A stretch of DNA of 64,000 nt from Aliivibrio sp. 1S175 (GCF_001690985.1 NZ_MAJS01000010.1:1-64000); one strand, 5' to 3'. Positions 18,929 through 31,821 are shown, counted from the first letter of the stretch. Numbers and translations are program-made. Notes: a model not told the origin generated them from the letters alone.

Positions 18929-20720
18929 GAGTCGCCCAACTAATTTGTCGTTGAATAACGCACTCTTTATTAATGCTAAGCTCGCCTGTTTTACCATTCA
19001 TTTGGTAATCTTCGACCACTTTCATTTGTGGTAATTCGGTGATTAATTGATAAGCATCCATACCTAGTGCGTGAAGTCGAGTCTCGCCATTACTACTGTT
19101 TGGCCAAAGTTCATCATATTGTTTTTTAAAATTATGGTCTTCACTTATTAGTAATGGGATATCGCTAAATTCAATGCCGTGAATTTCGACTAACTTCGTT
19201 TGGCGCCCACTATTACTGCGAGAGCTAGCATAAAGTTTAGGTGGCGTAATACCTGGGTTAATAGCAACATCAATAAATGGCTTTAATAAAACGAGCTCAC
19301 TACTTTTAGCAACCATGTATACAGCATCAATATCACGGCGGCTACGAGGTTGCGATTCTAATTCAATATTTGTTAAAGCATTCATCTGGTAGATTCGAGC
19401 TTGGCTACTTTCTAGTCCGAAAACACTATTAACTTTTTGTTGTAATTGTGATTTATTACCAAAATAACTAATTGCCGGTTTTTTCGCTGTTAATTGGTAC
19501 CATTTGTCACTAAATGCTTGGCTAAGGCGTTCTCCCATCGTTCCTTGCGGAGCTAGAAATAATGGGTGTTTATGCCCTTGTTCAAATAAGTGAATTGCTG
19601 CCTGTTCAGCTTCTTGCTCTGGGGACAAGGTAAAGTAGCAGCTGTTTTTCTCTACATCAATTTCACTTGGAATATTAAGGGCGAGTTGAGCAATGTTTTT
19701 TTCATTTAGCGATTGAAATTCTTCTATCTTGCTGCGAACTAGAGGACCGACAACAAATTGAATTTTTTCTTGCTCTAAAGTCGTCATAATCTCTGCCATC
19801 GGTGTGATTTCAGTATCAATGATTTTTAGAGTGGTAAACTCCCCACGTTCTTTATCTTCCATCATCATATTAATGAAGCCGTCACGAACACGAATACCTT
19901 GAGGACCAAAGCGTCCAGATAAAGGAAGAAGTAATGCAACATTTTCAGGACGGGTAATCTCAAGAGCAAGAATATCTAACACTTCTTGTGGAGTATAAGT
20001 TGCGGCCGGATGAGTTGGATTTGTTTGTAGCCATTCATTTAATGCTTCTTGAAGACGAGTTGGTGAGTGCTTTAACGTATCTAAATAAGTTGCTAATTGA
20101 ACCCAACCATGAAGATTCGTTTCGCTCTCATCTAATTTTACATCTTGAAGGTTAGCACTATTTAGTGATGAGATGTTTGTCCACACTTGATCCCAAAGTT
20201 GTTGTTTTCTATCTTCTGGTGTATATGAATCAAGATTGATTAGTTCTCTTGCAGCATTAAGATTGTCACCATTAAATAGATACAATTCATGACGCAACTT
20301 GTAATAACTAATCCATTGTTTATTTTCTATTTTCCACCATTCTTGGAAGTTTAGAACCTGAAGGGCTTCTTCATATTTATTTTGTTTTTTCAGCATGGAA
20401 GCATGATTTAATTGCACTTCTGCAGTCTGGCTTGGGGATAATTGTAGGCCAGACAAGCGTGTTAGCAATCTACTTGATAACTCAAAATTCTGCTCTTGTA
20501 CTGACGCTTTTAATGCCATTATTAAAAAATCAGTTTGTAGAGTACCTTGCTGTTGATCTGCTTTTAAAATATACGCGCTGCTGGTTTCTGCTGGTGATTG
20601 CGTTATATCGAGGCGTTCGGGAGTTTTTGGGGAACTCGAACACGCAGCTAAAGTTAGCGCTAAGGCTACAGGAGCAATAAGGCGTGTTACACTGTTCTTT
20701 CTAAGGGTCATATTTGCCAT
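18909..20720 (-). CDS. lpoA: Penicillin-binding protein activator LpoA
   Basis: This outer-membrane lipoprotein reaches through the periplasm to stimulate PBP1A in E. coli. The 603-residue precursor has a lipobox (APVALALTLAAC, Cys near residue 27). The N-terminal helical TPR-like half (residues about 45-250) is followed by a C-terminal half with a periplasmic binding protein fold (from VALLLPLSGRFGPQGIRVRDGF). An internal ATG three codons in is an alternative start. It is divergent from rsmI and overlaps yraN slightly. Confidence 0.93.
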   Translation of the reverse strand: MANMTLRKNSVTRLIAPVALALTLAACSSSPKTPERLDITQSPAETSSAYILKADQQQGTLQTDFLIMALKASVQEQNFELSSRLLTRLSGLQLSPSQTAEVQLNHASMLKKQNKYEEALQVLNFQEWWKIENKQWISYYKLRHELYLFNGDNLNAARELINLDSYTPEDRKQQLWDQVWTNISSLNSANLQDVKLDESETNLHGWVQLATYLDTLKHSPTRLQEALNEWLQTNPTHPAATYTPQEVLDILALEITRPENVALLLPLSGRFGPQGIRVRDGFINMMMEDKERGEFTTLKIIDTEITPMAEIMTTLEQEKIQFVVGPLVRSKIEEFQSLNEKNIAQLALNIPSEIDVEKNSCYFTLSPEQEAEQAAIHLFEQGHKHPLFLAPQGTMGERLSQAFSDKWYQLTAKKPAISYFGNKSQLQQKVNSVFGLESSQARIYQMNALTNIELESQPRSRRDIDAVYMVAKSSELVLLKPFIDVAINPGITPPKLYASSRSNSGRQTKLVEIHGIEFSDIPLLISEDHNFKKQYDELWPNSSNGETRLHALGMDAYQLITELPQMKVVEDYQMNGKTGELSINKECVIQRQISWATHGEKTE

Positions 20721-20855
20721 GGGTAATATACTGGTCCTACTTAAAAGGGCTGTTGTTACTATGGATGCTAATCACCCGAACAGCTAAAATATTATTTTGA
20801 TTATAGTGATGTCTACTCATATTCCTATATTAATCGCAGAAGAGATAGTAAACAA

Positions 20856-21719
20856 ATGACAGAACACAATTTATCTGTGGTAGAGACTGCAACTTTATAC
20901 ATTGTTCCTACGCCAATAGGTAATTTAGGCGATATAACGCAGCGCGCTTTAGAGGTTCTAAAGTCTGTGGATTTAATCGCAGCTGAAGATACTCGACATA
21001 CAGGCAAATTATTGTCTCATTTTGGCATATCTAGTCAAACATTTGCATTGCATGATCATAACGAACAGCATAAAGCAGACCTGTTGATCAGTAAATTACA
21101 ACAAGGTAAATCTATTGCTCTTGTCTCAGATGCGGGAACGCCATTAATTAGTGATCCAGGTTACCATCTAGTGAATCGTTGTCGTCAAGCAAATGTCAAT
21201 GTTGTTCCATTACCAGGTGCTTGTGCTGTTATTACTGCATTGTCAGCAGCAGGCTTACCTTCTGACCGATTTAGTTTTGAAGGCTTTTTGCCTCCGAAAA
21301 GTAAAGGTCGTAGAGATAAATTCGAAGAGATAGCTCAAGCAGAACGTACGTGTATTTTTTATGAGTCACCACATCGAATTATGGATTCACTAGACGATAT
21401 GCTAACGGTACTTGGTGCTGATCGACACGTGGTTCTCGCTCGTGAATTAACAAAAAGATATGAAACCATTCATGGCGCGCCATTAGGTGAATTGATTGAA
21501 TGGGTTAAAGAGGATGAAAACCGTAAGCGTGGAGAGATGGTTTTATTGATTCATGGATTTAGAAGTGAAGCAAAAGACGAACTTCCGTTTGAAGCCACTC
21601 GCTCGGTTTCTATTCTTGTAAAAGAGCTTCCGCTTAAAAAAGCAGCAGCAATGGCAGCTGAAATACATGGCGTGAAGAAAAATGCCCTATATAAATGGGG
21701 TTTAGAGCATTTAGATTAA
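20856..21719 (+). CDS. rsmI: 16S rRNA (cytidine-1402-2'-O)-methyltransferase RsmI
   Basis: RsmI methylates the ribose of C1402 in 16S rRNA; with RsmH, encoded 630 bases downstream, it makes the doubly modified m4Cm1402. The 287-residue protein has the SAM-dependent tetrapyrrole-methylase-type fold: [18 protein letters not shown] at the start, [24 protein letters not shown] and [17 protein letters not shown]. The upstream region is short and shared with divergent lpoA. Confidence 0.95.
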   Translation: MTEHNLSVVETATLYIVPTPIGNLGDITQRALEVLKSVDLIAAEDTRHTGKLLSHFGISSQTFALHDHNEQHKADLLISKLQQGKSIALVSDAGTPLISDPGYHLVNRCRQANVNVVPLPGACAVITALSAAGLPSDRFSFEGFLPPKSKGRRDKFEEIAQAERTCIFYESPHRIMDSLDDMLTVLGADRHVVLARELTKRYETIHGAPLGELIEWVKEDENRKRGEMVLLIHGFRSEAKDELPFEATRSVSILVKELPLKKAAAMAAEIHGVKKNALYKWGLEHLD

Positions 21720-21774
21720 GAGAATTGAGAAAAAGAGTGGTAAGTTTTTACTGACTCTTATATCATTCGCTTCA

Positions 21775-22184
<410 letters not shown>

Positions 22185-22185
22185 T

Positions 22186-22230
22186 AGCCCACCATAAAAC
22201 TATTTCGGTAGTCTTATGGTGGGCTTTGTG
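22186..22230 (+). terminator. Terminator of rnpB
   Basis: A long stem (AGCCCACCATAA with TTATGGTGGGCT) with a loop of about 20 bases, partly paired, follows the RNase P RNA. The T-run after it is short. Confidence 0.8.
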
Positions 22231-22264
22231 CTTTCTGCTACATTGGTTTAGAATTATCACTAAT

Positions 22265-22292
22265 TTGACACACATCACTGCATTTTTAGTTT
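22265..22292 (+). promoter_or_regulatory. Candidate promoter of the dcw cluster
   Basis: A perfect TTGACA is at 22265-22270, with TAGTTT at 22287-22292 as a partial -10 at 16 bases. It lies after the rnpB terminator and about 60 bases before rsmH, where the main mra promoter is expected. Confidence 0.45.
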
Positions 22293-22350
22293 ACACTTTC
22301 AACTAAAATTCAGTTGCTTATTCTCATTATTACGGTAGTAAATACTCACT

Positions 22351-23301
22351 ATGTCTGAACAATTTCAACACGTATCCGTTCTTCTTCATGAATCTATTGA
22401 TGGTTTAGCGATTAAACCTGATGGTATCTATATTGATGGCACTTTTGGCCGCGGTGGTCATAGTCGTCAAATCTTATCTCGATTAGGTGAAAACGGACGT
22501 TTGTACAGTATTGACCGTGATCCTCAAGCAATCGCTGAAGCGAAAACCATTACGGATCCGCGATTCAACATTATTCATGGACCATTCTCTGGTCTAAAAG
22601 GGTATGTTGAAGAGTTAGGTTTAGTGGGGCAAATTGATGGTGTTTTACTTGATTTAGGTGTGTCATCACCACAACTCGATGATGCAGACCGTGGTTTTAG
22701 CTTCATGAAAGATGGTCCATTAGATATGCGTATGGATCCAACCTCTGGAATGCCTGTGTCTCAATGGTTATTGACTGCCGATGTTGAAGATATTACTTGG
22801 GTTATCCGTGAGTTTGGCGAAGATAAGCACGCATGGCGCATTGCTAAAGGTATTGTTGCTTACCGTGATAACGAAGAGAATGAGCCGTTAACTCGTACAG
22901 GTCAACTCGCTAAATTAATTTCTGATGTTGCGCCTAAGAATTTTAAAGAGAAAAAGCACCCTGCGACTCGTACTTTCCAAGCATTCCGTATTTATATTAA
23001 TAGTGAATTGGATGAGATTGATACCGCTTTAAATGGCGCTCTTGATGTGTTTGCTGAAGGTGGACGCTTGTCTGTGATCAGCTTTCATTCATTAGAAGAT
23101 CGCATGGTTAAACATTTTATTCGTAAAGAAAGCAGAGGCCCACAAGTTCCTCATGGTATTCCTTTGACTGAAAACCAAATTAAAGCATTAGGCAGTGCAA
23201 AAATGAAGCCTATTGGTAAAGCCATTAAACCTACCGTTAATGAAGTTGATGTTAATGTTCGTTCACGCAGTTCAGTTCTACGTATCGCTGAGCGCTTATG
23301 A
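22351..23301 (+). CDS. rsmH: 16S rRNA (cytosine-1402-N4)-methyltransferase RsmH
   Basis: RsmH adds the N4-methyl group to C1402 of 16S rRNA. The 316-residue protein has the SAM-binding [13 protein letters not shown] near residue 31, [20 protein letters not shown] near residue 100, and [13 protein letters not shown] near residue 248, all typical of the family. It is the first gene of the dcw cluster here; no mraZ precedes it, and rnpB lies directly upstream. Its stop overlaps the ftsL start (ATGA). Confidence 0.97.
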   Translation: MSEQFQHVSVLLHESIDGLAIKPDGIYIDGTFGRGGHSRQILSRLGENGRLYSIDRDPQAIAEAKTITDPRFNIIHGPFSGLKGYVEELGLVGQIDGVLLDLGVSSPQLDDADRGFSFMKDGPLDMRMDPTSGMPVSQWLLTADVEDITWVIREFGEDKHAWRIAKGIVAYRDNEENEPLTRTGQLAKLISDVAPKNFKEKKHPATRTFQAFRIYINSELDEIDTALNGALDVFAEGGRLSVISFHSLEDRMVKHFIRKESRGPQVPHGIPLTENQIKALGSAKMKPIGKAIKPTVNEVDVNVRSRSSVLRIAERL

Positions 23302-23624
23302 GTCAAAATACCTCAACACCATCTAATTTAACAAAGATGATTGGTCTAGATCTGTTTGGAGTAGGCCGTTTTCATACGATTTTATTAATATTTATCTTTT
23401 TCAGTGCTATTTGTGTTGTATTGGCGACGCACAATACTCGTCAAATGGCCGTTAAGCGAGAGAATTTATTACTTGAAAAAGATATTTTAGATGGTGAGTG
23501 GCGTAATTTGATTTTAGAAGAAAGTGCATTAGCGGAGCATAGCCGGGTCCAATCTCGTTCTGTTGATGAATTGAACATGAAACGACCAGCACCCGATAAA
23601 GAAGTCATAATAAAACTACGATGA
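23298..23624 (+). CDS. ftsL: Cell division protein FtsL
   Basis: FtsL is a bitopic divisome protein that forms a complex with FtsB and FtsQ and activates FtsWI. The 108-residue product has a short cytoplasmic part, one transmembrane helix ([20 protein letters not shown]) and a periplasmic coiled coil (about residues 50-90). Its sequence is weakly conserved, as usual, so the call rests on topology and position. It overlaps both neighbours by four bases (ATGA). Confidence 0.93.
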   Translation: MSQNTSTPSNLTKMIGLDLFGVGRFHTILLIFIFFSAICVVLATHNTRQMAVKRENLLLEKDILDGEWRNLILEESALAEHSRVQSRSVDELNMKRPAPDKEVIIKLR

Positions 23625-25360
23625 AATTACCAAGTAGAAAGTCAAATAATAAACGTATAAGCAAAGCGCCACCGACTTTAATTCAGTGGCGCTTTGGCGT
23701 TATTGTTTTTTTTGTTTTTCTTGCCTTGGCTATTTTGATTGCTCGTGCGGCTTATATCCAAGTAATAGAACCAGATAACCTTATTAAACAAGGCGATATG
23801 CGTTCTATTCGAGTTAAGGCAATGCCTTCCGCTCGCGGTATTATTTCAGACCGAAATGATGAACAACTTGCGGTAAGTGTTCCTGTTGATGCGGTGTGGG
23901 CTGATCCTGTTGCGATCTATAAAGCGGGCGGTTTAGTTGAAGTTGATCGATGGCATGCTCTGGCTGATGTTCTCGGTTTAAAGCGTACAGAATTACTTTC
24001 CAAAATAGAAAAGAATAAAAAACGCCGCTTTATCTATCTTCAGCGTCAAATTTCCCCTGCGGTTGCTGCTTATATTCGAAAGTTAAAACTCGCCGGTATT
24101 GGTTTGAAAGCAGAGTCTCGTCGATATTATCCTTCGGGTGAGATCAGTGCTCACGTTATTGGTGTTACGGGGATTGATAGCCACGGCCTTGAAGGTGTGG
24201 AGCGAAGCTATGATGGCTGGTTAACCGGTGAACCAGGTCGACGTACAGTGCGAAAAGATCGTTATGGCCGAGTGGTTGAAAATATTTCGTTAAAAGAGAA
24301 GCAAGAAGGTAAGCCATTAACATTAAGTATTGATCAACGCTTACAAGCGATTGCCTATCGAGCAATCAAACAAGCAGTTGCTGACTATCGCGCTATGTCT
24401 GGGTCAGTGGTAATGATAGATATTAAAACGGGTGAAGTATTAGCAATGGTTAATGCCCCGTCTTATAACCCAAATGACAGAAGTCAGTTACAAAACTTTA
24501 GAATGCGAAATCGTGTTATTACCGATACGTTAGAGCCGGGTTCAACGGTTAAGCCATTTGTCGTATTAGCGGCGCTTGATAGTGGTACTGCAAACCTAAA
24601 TACGATTGTAGATACCGGTAATGGCATTATGCGCATTGGTGGAAGTCGAGTTCGTGATAGTTCTAAAGTGGGTAAAGCGAATTTAACTACTATTTTAAAG
24701 AAATCGAGTAACATCGGTGTGGCGCACTTGGCGTTAAATATGCCCTTACAAGAACTATTGGCTGAATACAGTGCGGTTGGTTTGGCAGACCCTTCTGGAT
24801 TAAATTTGATTGGTGAAGCGACGGGTATATTCCCTGATCGCCGCCGTTGGTCTGATTTTGAAATTGCCACTCTTGCATTTGGTTATGGCCTTTCTGTTAC
24901 TCCCATTCAATTAGCTCATGCGTATGCAACACTGGGCGCTTATGGTGAATATCGTCCACTTTCTATTACGAAAACGACGGGACCAATTCCGGGTAAACAA
25001 GTGGTTAATCATGAACACGCTAAAGCGGTATTGGCGATGATGGAAACAGTAACCCAACCGGGTGGTACAGCTACTAAAGCGGCGGTTCCTGGATACCGAG
25101 TTGCAGCGAAAACCGGAACCTCTCGTAAAGCGGTTCGTGGTGGTTACAGTGATGAATATATGACGGTAACTGCGGGTGTTGCTCCGGTAAGTAATCCTCG
25201 TATTGCTTTGGTGACGATAGTGAACCAACCGCAAGGCGATGAATATTATGCGGGGCAAGTTGCTGCCCCTATTTTTGGGCAGGTGATGAAAGATGCACTG
25301 CAAATATTAAATGTAGCGCCGGACGAAAGTACCGTAAAGCATATCGATGTATTGAATTAG
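23621..25360 (+). CDS. ftsI: Septal peptidoglycan transpeptidase FtsI (PBP3)
   Basis: This class B penicillin-binding protein cross-links septal peptidoglycan together with FtsW. The 579-residue product has an N-terminal anchor ([24 protein letters not shown]) and a pedestal domain. The transpeptidase domain has the three active-site motifs: Ser in EPGSTVKPF near residue 307, SSN in KKSSNIGVA, and KTGTSRK near residue 496. It overlaps ftsL by ATGA and is followed by murE after 7 bases. Confidence 0.97.
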   Translation: MKLPSRKSNNKRISKAPPTLIQWRFGVIVFFVFLALAILIARAAYIQVIEPDNLIKQGDMRSIRVKAMPSARGIISDRNDEQLAVSVPVDAVWADPVAIYKAGGLVEVDRWHALADVLGLKRTELLSKIEKNKKRRFIYLQRQISPAVAAYIRKLKLAGIGLKAESRRYYPSGEISAHVIGVTGIDSHGLEGVERSYDGWLTGEPGRRTVRKDRYGRVVENISLKEKQEGKPLTLSIDQRLQAIAYRAIKQAVADYRAMSGSVVMIDIKTGEVLAMVNAPSYNPNDRSQLQNFRMRNRVITDTLEPGSTVKPFVVLAALDSGTANLNTIVDTGNGIMRIGGSRVRDSSKVGKANLTTILKKSSNIGVAHLALNMPLQELLAEYSAVGLADPSGLNLIGEATGIFPDRRRWSDFEIATLAFGYGLSVTPIQLAHAYATLGAYGEYRPLSITKTTGPIPGKQVVNHEHAKAVLAMMETVTQPGGTATKAAVPGYRVAAKTGTSRKAVRGGYSDEYMTVTAGVAPVSNPRIALVTIVNQPQGDEYYAGQVAAPIFGQVMKDALQILNVAPDESTVKHIDVLN

Positions 25361-25367
25361 GAAAAGG

Positions 25368-26849
25368 ATGATGCAGTTATCTGAATTATTGTTGCCTTGG
25401 TGTGAATTAAATCAAGTCGTAGAAATATCATCCATGACATTGGACAGTCGCAAAGTAACCACTGGTTGCCTATTTGTTGCGATTCAAGGTCACGCGGTCG
25501 ATGGCCGACAGTTTATCCCTGTTGCGATTAAGCAAGGCGCATCGGCGGTATTGGCTCAAAGTGATGAGATTAATAAGACGGGAACCATCGGTTTTATCGA
25601 TCAAACACCTATTATTTATCTCGATGCGCTATCGATAAAACTCAGCGCGGTTGCTGGGCGTTTTTATCACGCTGAACAGAGAAAAATGCAGTTGGTTGGC
25701 ATTACTGGAACCAATGGAAAAACAACCATATCGCAAATTATTGCTCAATGGGCCACGTTACTTGGCAAACCAGCAGGAGTAATGGGGACGACTGGCAATG
25801 GGTTATTAACTGATCTGAAACCTGCGTTAAATACGACGGGTAATCCAATCGAGATCCAACAGACATTATCGGATCTTGAAAATATAGGGGCAAAGTTAAC
25901 TGCACTAGAGATCTCTTCTCATGGCTTGGTTCAAAGTCGAGTTAACGCCTTAAATTTTGATGCCGCAGTATTTACGAACTTAAGTCGTGATCATCTTGAT
26001 TATCATGGCGATATGGAAAGTTATGCGAAAGCTAAAAAGTTATTATTTACTACTCATAACCCGACAAAATCAATCATTAATGCAGACGACAGTGTTGGTG
26101 TTTCTTGGTTGAAAGAGCTGCCAAGCGCTATTGGGGTGTCCCTAAATGAAAAACAGCTTTCTTTCCATTCTGGTAAAAAAGTGTTTGCAACTTCTGTCAT
26201 TTATTCTACGGATGGAATTCAAATATCTCTGAATTCTGATTGGGGAAGTGCAAACCTGTCAGTTCCATTAATCGGAGCGTTTAATGCGAGTAATATTCTC
26301 GTTGCTTTCGCTACTTTACTGTCTTTGGGTTATGACATTCTTGAATTAGAAGTGGCGGCACCAAAATTAAGTGCTGTTATTGGACGAATGGAACTTTTTA
26401 GCTCAGAAGGAAAAGCAAAAATAGTCGTTGATTATGCCCATACTCCTGATGCGCTTGATAAAGCATTGCAAGCCTTACGAGTTCATTGTAGTGGCAAGTT
26501 ATGGTGTATATTCGGTTGCGGTGGCGATAGAGATACAGGTAAACGTCCAATGATGGCCAGAATCGCTGAACAGCAAGCTGATGTGATCATTTTAAGTGAT
26601 GATAACCCTCGTTCTGAAGATCCGGGCATCATAACGAAAGATATGTTAGTTGGTTTAAATGAGCCAGAAGCAGCAAAAATAATTCATGACCGCTTTGATG
26701 CTTGTCAGTATGCGTTATCTCAAGCAGGTGAAAACGACATAATTTTGCTTGCAGGTAAAGGACATGAAGATTACCAAGTACTTGCGAATAAAACTGTTCA
26801 TTACTCAGATCGTGAAAGTGCACAGAAATTATTAGGATTACTATCATGA
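25368..26849 (+). CDS. murE: UDP-MurNAc-tripeptide synthetase MurE (meso-diaminopimelate adding)
   Basis: MurE adds meso-diaminopimelate to UDP-MurNAc-L-Ala-D-Glu. The 493-residue Mur ligase has the ATP loop [13 protein letters not shown] near residue 110, the [10 protein letters not shown] region, and DDNPRSEDP near residue 405. The DNPR motif marks specificity for meso-diaminopimelate rather than lysine. Its last codon overlaps the murF start (ATGA). Confidence 0.97.
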   Translation: MMQLSELLLPWCELNQVVEISSMTLDSRKVTTGCLFVAIQGHAVDGRQFIPVAIKQGASAVLAQSDEINKTGTIGFIDQTPIIYLDALSIKLSAVAGRFYHAEQRKMQLVGITGTNGKTTISQIIAQWATLLGKPAGVMGTTGNGLLTDLKPALNTTGNPIEIQQTLSDLENIGAKLTALEISSHGLVQSRVNALNFDAAVFTNLSRDHLDYHGDMESYAKAKKLLFTTHNPTKSIINADDSVGVSWLKELPSAIGVSLNEKQLSFHSGKKVFATSVIYSTDGIQISLNSDWGSANLSVPLIGAFNASNILVAFATLLSLGYDILELEVAAPKLSAVIGRMELFSSEGKAKIVVDYAHTPDALDKALQALRVHCSGKLWCIFGCGGDRDTGKRPMMARIAEQQADVIILSDDNPRSEDPGIITKDMLVGLNEPEAAKIIHDRFDACQYALSQAGENDIILLAGKGHEDYQVLANKTVHYSDRESAQKLLGLLS

Positions 26850-28204
26850 TAGCAATGCATCTTAGTCATATTGCTAAAATATGTGATGGACAGTTAGTAG
26901 GTACTGACTATCAAGTATCGTCAGTATCGACAGACAGTAGAAATATAGAAAAGGAAGGCCTTTTTGTTGCACTGATTGGTGAGCGATTTGATGCTCATAA
27001 TTTCGTGTCTACAGCGCAAGAGCAAGGAGCGGTGGCTTTACTTGTTTCTCATGAGGTTGATTCTCCATTACCTCAAGTGATCGTGAGTGATACGGAAAAA
27101 GCGCTTGGGTTACTCGGTCAATATGTTCATCAGCAATGCCATTCCTTTACTATTGCTTTAACTGGCAGTTGTGGAAAAACCACCGTAAAAGAAATGTTAG
27201 CGTCTATTTTAAAACGTTCTGGTGAAGTGTTAGCCACTGCGGGTAATTTTAATAATGAAATCGGCGTGCCATTAACGTTGTTACGATCTCAACCAAGTAA
27301 TGATTTCTCTGTCATTGAGCTCGGCGCAAATCATCAAAATGAAATCGCTTATACCACTCAACTTGTTCGTCCTGATGTCGCCTTAGTAAATAATATTGCG
27401 GCGGCACATTTAGAAGGATTTGGTTCGATAGAAGGAGTTGCGAAGGCAAAAGGTGAAATCTTTGAAGGTCTAAAAGAAAATGCGACGGCTATTTATAATT
27501 TAGACAGTAATGGATTGCCTCGCTGGTCTGATTTATTTGAAAACAAAACGGTATTGAGTTTTTCACAAGAAAATAATCAAGCTGACTTTCATGCAAGTAA
27601 TATAGAGATCAATCGTCTTGGTGCTTCTTCATTTATATTGAATACGCCGGTAGGAAGCATTGTGATTTCACTCACGATTATTGGTAAGCATAATGTATCA
27701 AATGCAGTTGCGGCTGCGGCGTTAGCTGTTCAAGCTAACTGTACATTAGCTGATATTCAACAAGGCTTACAATCGCTAGAAAATGTAAAAGGAAGGGTTG
27801 CTGTTGAGGTTTTACCTTCTGGTTTGAAAGTTATCGATGATACTTACAATGCCAGTGTTCCTGCGATGAAAGCCGCAGTGGACTTACTTGGTGGCTTTAA
27901 TGGCAGTCGTTGGCTGGTTTTAGGCAATATGGCTGAGCTTGGTAAAGAAAGCCTTGCACTTCACCGTGAAGTTGGTGAATATGCTGCCCCATATCAATTT
28001 GAGCAAGTAATAACGTTTGGTGATGATACCAAGGTGATCAGCGAATTATGCAATGGCCGACACTTTGAGTCTCGTAACGAATTAAATGCCTATTTATTGC
28101 AAGAATTACAATTAATTAAACATAATGAGGTTACCGTGCTAGTAAAAGGTGCCAATAGTTCACGTATGAGCGAAGTAGTTTTAGCTCTTAAGGAGTGTCA
28201 GTAA
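26846..28204 (+). CDS. murF: UDP-MurNAc-tripeptide-D-Ala-D-Ala ligase MurF
   Basis: MurF adds D-Ala-D-Ala to the UDP-MurNAc-tripeptide, finishing the cytoplasmic precursor. The 452-residue protein has the ATP-binding [13 protein letters not shown] near residue 108, the [11 protein letters not shown] motif and [15 protein letters not shown] near residue 330. It overlaps murE by four bases, and its stop shares a base with the mraY start (TAATG). An ATG four codons in is an alternative start. Confidence 0.96.
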   Translation: MIAMHLSHIAKICDGQLVGTDYQVSSVSTDSRNIEKEGLFVALIGERFDAHNFVSTAQEQGAVALLVSHEVDSPLPQVIVSDTEKALGLLGQYVHQQCHSFTIALTGSCGKTTVKEMLASILKRSGEVLATAGNFNNEIGVPLTLLRSQPSNDFSVIELGANHQNEIAYTTQLVRPDVALVNNIAAAHLEGFGSIEGVAKAKGEIFEGLKENATAIYNLDSNGLPRWSDLFENKTVLSFSQENNQADFHASNIEINRLGASSFILNTPVGSIVISLTIIGKHNVSNAVAAAALAVQANCTLADIQQGLQSLENVKGRVAVEVLPSGLKVIDDTYNASVPAMKAAVDLLGGFNGSRWLVLGNMAELGKESLALHREVGEYAAPYQFEQVITFGDDTKVISELCNGRHFESRNELNAYLLQELQLIKHNEVTVLVKGANSSRMSEVVLALKECQ

Positions 28205-29286
28205 TGATTATCTGGTTATCTAACTTTCTAGAGCAATATTTCCCATTTTTTCGTTTATTCGAATACCTTAGCTTTCGAGCTATTTTAAGTATTATTACCG
28301 CATTATCTATTTCGTTATGGATGGGACCTAAACTGATCCGATGGTTACAAAATCTTCAAATCGGCCAAGTAGTGCGTGATGATGGTCCAGAATCTCATTT
28401 TAGTAAGCGTGGTACGCCAACCATGGGCGGTATCATGATTTTAACCGCCATTTCAGTAACCGTTTTCTTATGGGCAGATCTAACTAATCCTTATGTATGG
28501 GCAGTTATGTTTGTGCTACTAGGTTATGGTGCGGTTGGTTTTGTTGATGACTATCGTAAAGTTGTGCGTAAAAATACAGACGGTTTGATTGCTCGTTGGA
28601 AATACTTTTGGCAGTCGGCAATTGCGTTAGTGGTTGCTTTTGCATTATATGCTTATGGTAAAGATACGGCGGCAACACAGCTCGTTGTTCCTTTCTTTAA
28701 AGATATAATGCCACAACTTGGTTTGACTTATATTTTGCTAACCTACTTTGTTATTGTCGGTACAAGTAATGCCGTAAACCTAACGGATGGATTGGATGGT
28801 TTAGCTATCATGCCAACGGTATTTGTTGCCGCTGGTTTTGCTTTCATTGCATGGGCGACAGGCAACGTACAGTTTGCGAATTACTTACATATTCCACACA
28901 TTCCACAAGCAAGTGAATTGGTTGTAGTTTGTGCCGCAATCGTTGGTGCTGGCTTTGGTTTCCTATGGTTTAACACTTACCCAGCACAAGTATTCATGGG
29001 CGATGTTGGTTCATTAGCACTGGGTGGCGCATTAGGTACGATTGCTGTTCTTGTTCGTCAAGAGTTCTTATTAGTTATTATGGGTGGTGTCTTTGTTGTA
29101 GAAACACTCTCTGTAATTCTACAAGTTGGCTCATATAAATTACGTGGTCAACGTATTTTCCGTATGGCTCCAATTCATCACCATTATGAATTGAAAGGAT
29201 GGCCAGAACCGCGTGTAATCGTGCGCTTTTGGATTATCTCTATGTTATTGGTTCTTATTGCATTAGCGACATTGAAGGTACGTTAA
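28204..29286 (+). CDS. mraY: Phospho-MurNAc-pentapeptide transferase MraY
   Basis: MraY transfers phospho-MurNAc-pentapeptide to undecaprenyl phosphate, making lipid I. The 360-residue polytopic protein has the catalytic acidic motifs [16 protein letters not shown] and [12 protein letters not shown]. The HHH loop is in [15 protein letters not shown]. About ten hydrophobic helices are seen. ATG 28204 matches the E. coli length exactly; an in-frame ATG at 28195 would add three residues inside murF. Confidence 0.97.
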   Translation: MIIWLSNFLEQYFPFFRLFEYLSFRAILSIITALSISLWMGPKLIRWLQNLQIGQVVRDDGPESHFSKRGTPTMGGIMILTAISVTVFLWADLTNPYVWAVMFVLLGYGAVGFVDDYRKVVRKNTDGLIARWKYFWQSAIALVVAFALYAYGKDTAATQLVVPFFKDIMPQLGLTYILLTYFVIVGTSNAVNLTDGLDGLAIMPTVFVAAGFAFIAWATGNVQFANYLHIPHIPQASELVVVCAAIVGAGFGFLWFNTYPAQVFMGDVGSLALGGALGTIAVLVRQEFLLVIMGGVFVVETLSVILQVGSYKLRGQRIFRMAPIHHHYELKGWPEPRVIVRFWIISMLLVLIALATLKVR

Positions 29287-29287
29287 T

Positions 29288-30616
29288 ATGACTGGTTTTG
29301 GTGGTGTAAAAAGCGTTGTGGTGGTTGGTTTAGGTATGACAGGCTTATCTGTTGTTAAGCACCTACTTAGGCAACCAGAGGCGTTAATCGTAAAGGTTAT
29401 TGATACTCGTGAAACGCCACCAGGCCAAGACCATTTGCCTGAAAATGTTGAGTTATATTCTGGTGGTTGGCAACAAGAGTGGCTGTTAGAGGCCGATCTT
29501 ATTGTTACCAACCCGGGAATTGCGCTTGCTTCGCCTCAATTGCAACCAGCGATTAAAAAGGGAACACCAGTTGTTGGTGATATAGAGTTGTTTGCGTGGG
29601 CAGTGAAGGCCCCTGTGATTGCAATTACCGGCTCTAATGGCAAAAGTACGGTCACCGATTTAACCGGTGAAATGGCCAATGCCGCAGGGGTGAAAACCGC
29701 TGTTGGTGGCAATATAGGTTTTGCTGCGTTAGATTTGTTAGAACAAGATGCCGATCTTTACGTTCTTGAGTTATCCAGCTTTCAATTAGAAACAACCTCA
29801 TCGTTAAAATTAAAAGCCGCTGCCTTTTTGAATCTATCGGAAGACCATATGGATAGATACCAAGGTATGGCTGATTATCGTCAAGCGAAGTTACGTATAT
29901 TTGATCATGCCGATGTTTGTATTGTTAATCGTGATGATAAAGAAACGTACCCAGACACAGCAGATAAAACGTTAATTAGTTTTGGGTTTGATGCCCGTGA
30001 TGAGTACGGTTGCGTTGAAGAAAACGGTCAGTTTTTTTTAGCTAAAAATAACACACCTATTATTGCTGCCAATGAGCTTGGTCTTGTTGGTAAACACAAT
30101 ATTGCTAACAGCCTTGTTGCTCTTGCTTTACTTGATGCAGCCGGTGTTAATACCGATAAAACATTAGAAACGTTGAAGCGTTACAATGGATTAACGCATC
30201 GCTGCCAAGTTGTCGCTGAAATGAATGGTGTTCGATGGGTTAACGATTCTAAAGCAACCAATGTGGCGAGTACACTGGCTGCACTTTCTGGCCTTAGTAT
30301 TGAAGGGAAACTTCATTTGTTGGTTGGTGGTGTTGGCAAAGGGGCCGATTTTTCGGAATTATCGCCAGCATTGAACAAATTGGATTTAATGATGTATTGT
30401 TTTGGTGATGATGGTGATAAATTTCTGACTTTAGACTCTCGTTCTCAACACTGCAAAACAATGGATGAAGCAATAGAAAAGTTATTTCCGACATTAAGCG
30501 AAGGAGACATGGTCATGCTCTCTCCTGCGTGTGCAAGTTTTGATCAATATGCGAATTTTATGGCTAGAGGTGATGCATTTACTCAACTAGCAAAACAGTA
30601 TTCAGTTGAGAGTTAA
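29288..30616 (+). CDS. murD: UDP-MurNAc-L-alanine-D-glutamate ligase MurD
   Basis: MurD adds D-glutamate to UDP-MurNAc-L-Ala. The 442-residue product has the N-terminal UMA-binding region [19 protein letters not shown] loop [13 protein letters not shown] near residue 114, and [15 protein letters not shown] near residue 320. It starts one base after mraY. Its end carries GAGAG, which serves as ribosome-binding site for ftsW. Confidence 0.96.
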   Translation: MTGFGGVKSVVVVGLGMTGLSVVKHLLRQPEALIVKVIDTRETPPGQDHLPENVELYSGGWQQEWLLEADLIVTNPGIALASPQLQPAIKKGTPVVGDIELFAWAVKAPVIAITGSNGKSTVTDLTGEMANAAGVKTAVGGNIGFAALDLLEQDADLYVLELSSFQLETTSSLKLKAAAFLNLSEDHMDRYQGMADYRQAKLRIFDHADVCIVNRDDKETYPDTADKTLISFGFDARDEYGCVEENGQFFLAKNNTPIIAANELGLVGKHNIANSLVALALLDAAGVNTDKTLETLKRYNGLTHRCQVVAEMNGVRWVNDSKATNVASTLAALSGLSIEGKLHLLVGGVGKGADFSELSPALNKLDLMMYCFGDDGDKFLTLDSRSQHCKTMDEAIEKLFPTLSEGDMVMLSPACASFDQYANFMARGDAFTQLAKQYSVES

Positions 30617-30618
30617 TT

Positions 30619-31821
30619 TTGAGCATTGAACGTATTAAACAATCGGTTTTGACCGTACAAGAGTGGTGTTTAACACCATCACCTAAAGTGATGTTTGATC
30701 GTCAGTTAATCTGGATTGCCTTAGGTTTAATGTTAACTGGTCTTGTTATGGTAGGCTCAGCGTCTTTTCCTATTAGCACGCGTTTAACCGGACAACCATT
30801 TCATTTTATGATTCGACATATGTTGTTTGTTTTTTTTGCACTTGTCGTTTCCTCATTTGTATTACGTATAAAATTAGATAATTGGTTAAAATACAGTAGC
30901 CATTTATTGCTGATTTCTTTTTTGTTATTGGCTGCGGTATTAGTTGTAGGTAAATCTGTAAATGGAGCTGCACGTTGGCTACCGTTAGGTATTTTTAATT
31001 TACAACCAGCCGAAGTGGCTAAGCTTTCTTTATTTGTCTTTATCGCGGGTTATCTCGTTCGTCGTCATGGTGAAGTCAGGGATAGTTTTAAAGGGTTTGT
31101 TAAACCATTAGTTGTTCTCATCGGACTTGCTTTCTTTTTATTAATGCAACCAGATTTAGGGACAACCATCGTAATGTTTGTAACTACGATTGGGATGTTA
31201 TTTATTGCTGGTGCTAAGTTATGGCAATTTATTGCTTTAGTTATGAGTGGTATTTCCTTGGTTATTGTCTTAATCATTGCTGAACCTTACCGTATGCGCC
31301 GTATCACTTCTTTCTTAGACCCATGGCAAGACCCATTTGGTAGCGGTTATCAATTAACGCAATCTTTAATGGCATTTGGTCGAGGCAGCTGGTTCGGAGA
31401 AGGGCTTGGTAATTCGATTCAAAAATTAGAATATTTGCCAGAAGCTCATACCGACTTTGTATTTGCGGTGGTGGCGGAAGAGTTAGGTTTTGTCGGCGTA
31501 TCTTTAGTTCTTATTTTAATTTTTTCTTTAGTATTTAAAGCATTATTTATTGGTCGAAAGTGTTTACAGCATGATCAGAGATTTGGTGGCTTTTTAGCGT
31601 TTGGTATTGGTATCTGGTTTGCTTTTCAAACCTTAGTTAACGTTGGTGCCGCTGCGGGCATTGTCCCAACAAAAGGGCTGACATTACCATTGATTAGTTA
31701 TGGCGGTTCCAGTTTAATTATCATGTCTGTCGCAGTCTCCCTCCTCATTCGTATTGATCATGAATGTCGTGTCTTTTTAGAAAACGAGCCTCCACGGAGC
31801 GAAAATGAAGAACAAAAATAA
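30619..31821 (+). CDS. ftsW: Septal peptidoglycan polymerase FtsW
   Basis: FtsW is the SEDS glycosyltransferase that polymerises septal glycan with FtsI. The 400-residue protein has about ten transmembrane segments and the SEDS marks [26 protein letters not shown] and [15 protein letters not shown]. It begins with TTG at 30619, with GAGAG 6 bases upstream; no suitable ATG is near, so a rare start codon may hold down its synthesis. murG overlaps its end by 17 bases. Confidence 0.95.
   Translation: MSIERIKQSVLTVQEWCLTPSPKVMFDRQLIWIALGLMLTGLVMVGSASFPISTRLTGQPFHFMIRHMLFVFFALVVSSFVLRIKLDNWLKYSSHLLLISFLLLAAVLVVGKSVNGAARWLPLGIFNLQPAEVAKLSLFVFIAGYLVRRHGEVRDSFKGFVKPLVVLIGLAFFLLMQPDLGTTIVMFVTTIGMLFIAGAKLWQFIALVMSGISLVIVLIIAEPYRMRRITSFLDPWQDPFGSGYQLTQSLMAFGRGSWFGEGLGNSIQKLEYLPEAHTDFVFAVVAEELGFVGVSLVLILIFSLVFKALFIGRKCLQHDQRFGGFLAFGIGIWFAFQTLVNVGAAAGIVPTKGLTLPLISYGGSSLIIMSVAVSLLIRIDHECRVFLENEPPRSENEEQK

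Noticed and set aside
22264-22279. CRP-like site before rsmH (TTTGA-N6-TCACT)
   Set aside because: One mismatch in each half-site, and it overlaps the TTGACA of the candidate promoter, so the likeness may be accidental.
24484-24870. 128-codon minus-strand frame within ftsI
   Set aside because: It is antisense to the transpeptidase domain of ftsI, with no start signals and no recognisable product.
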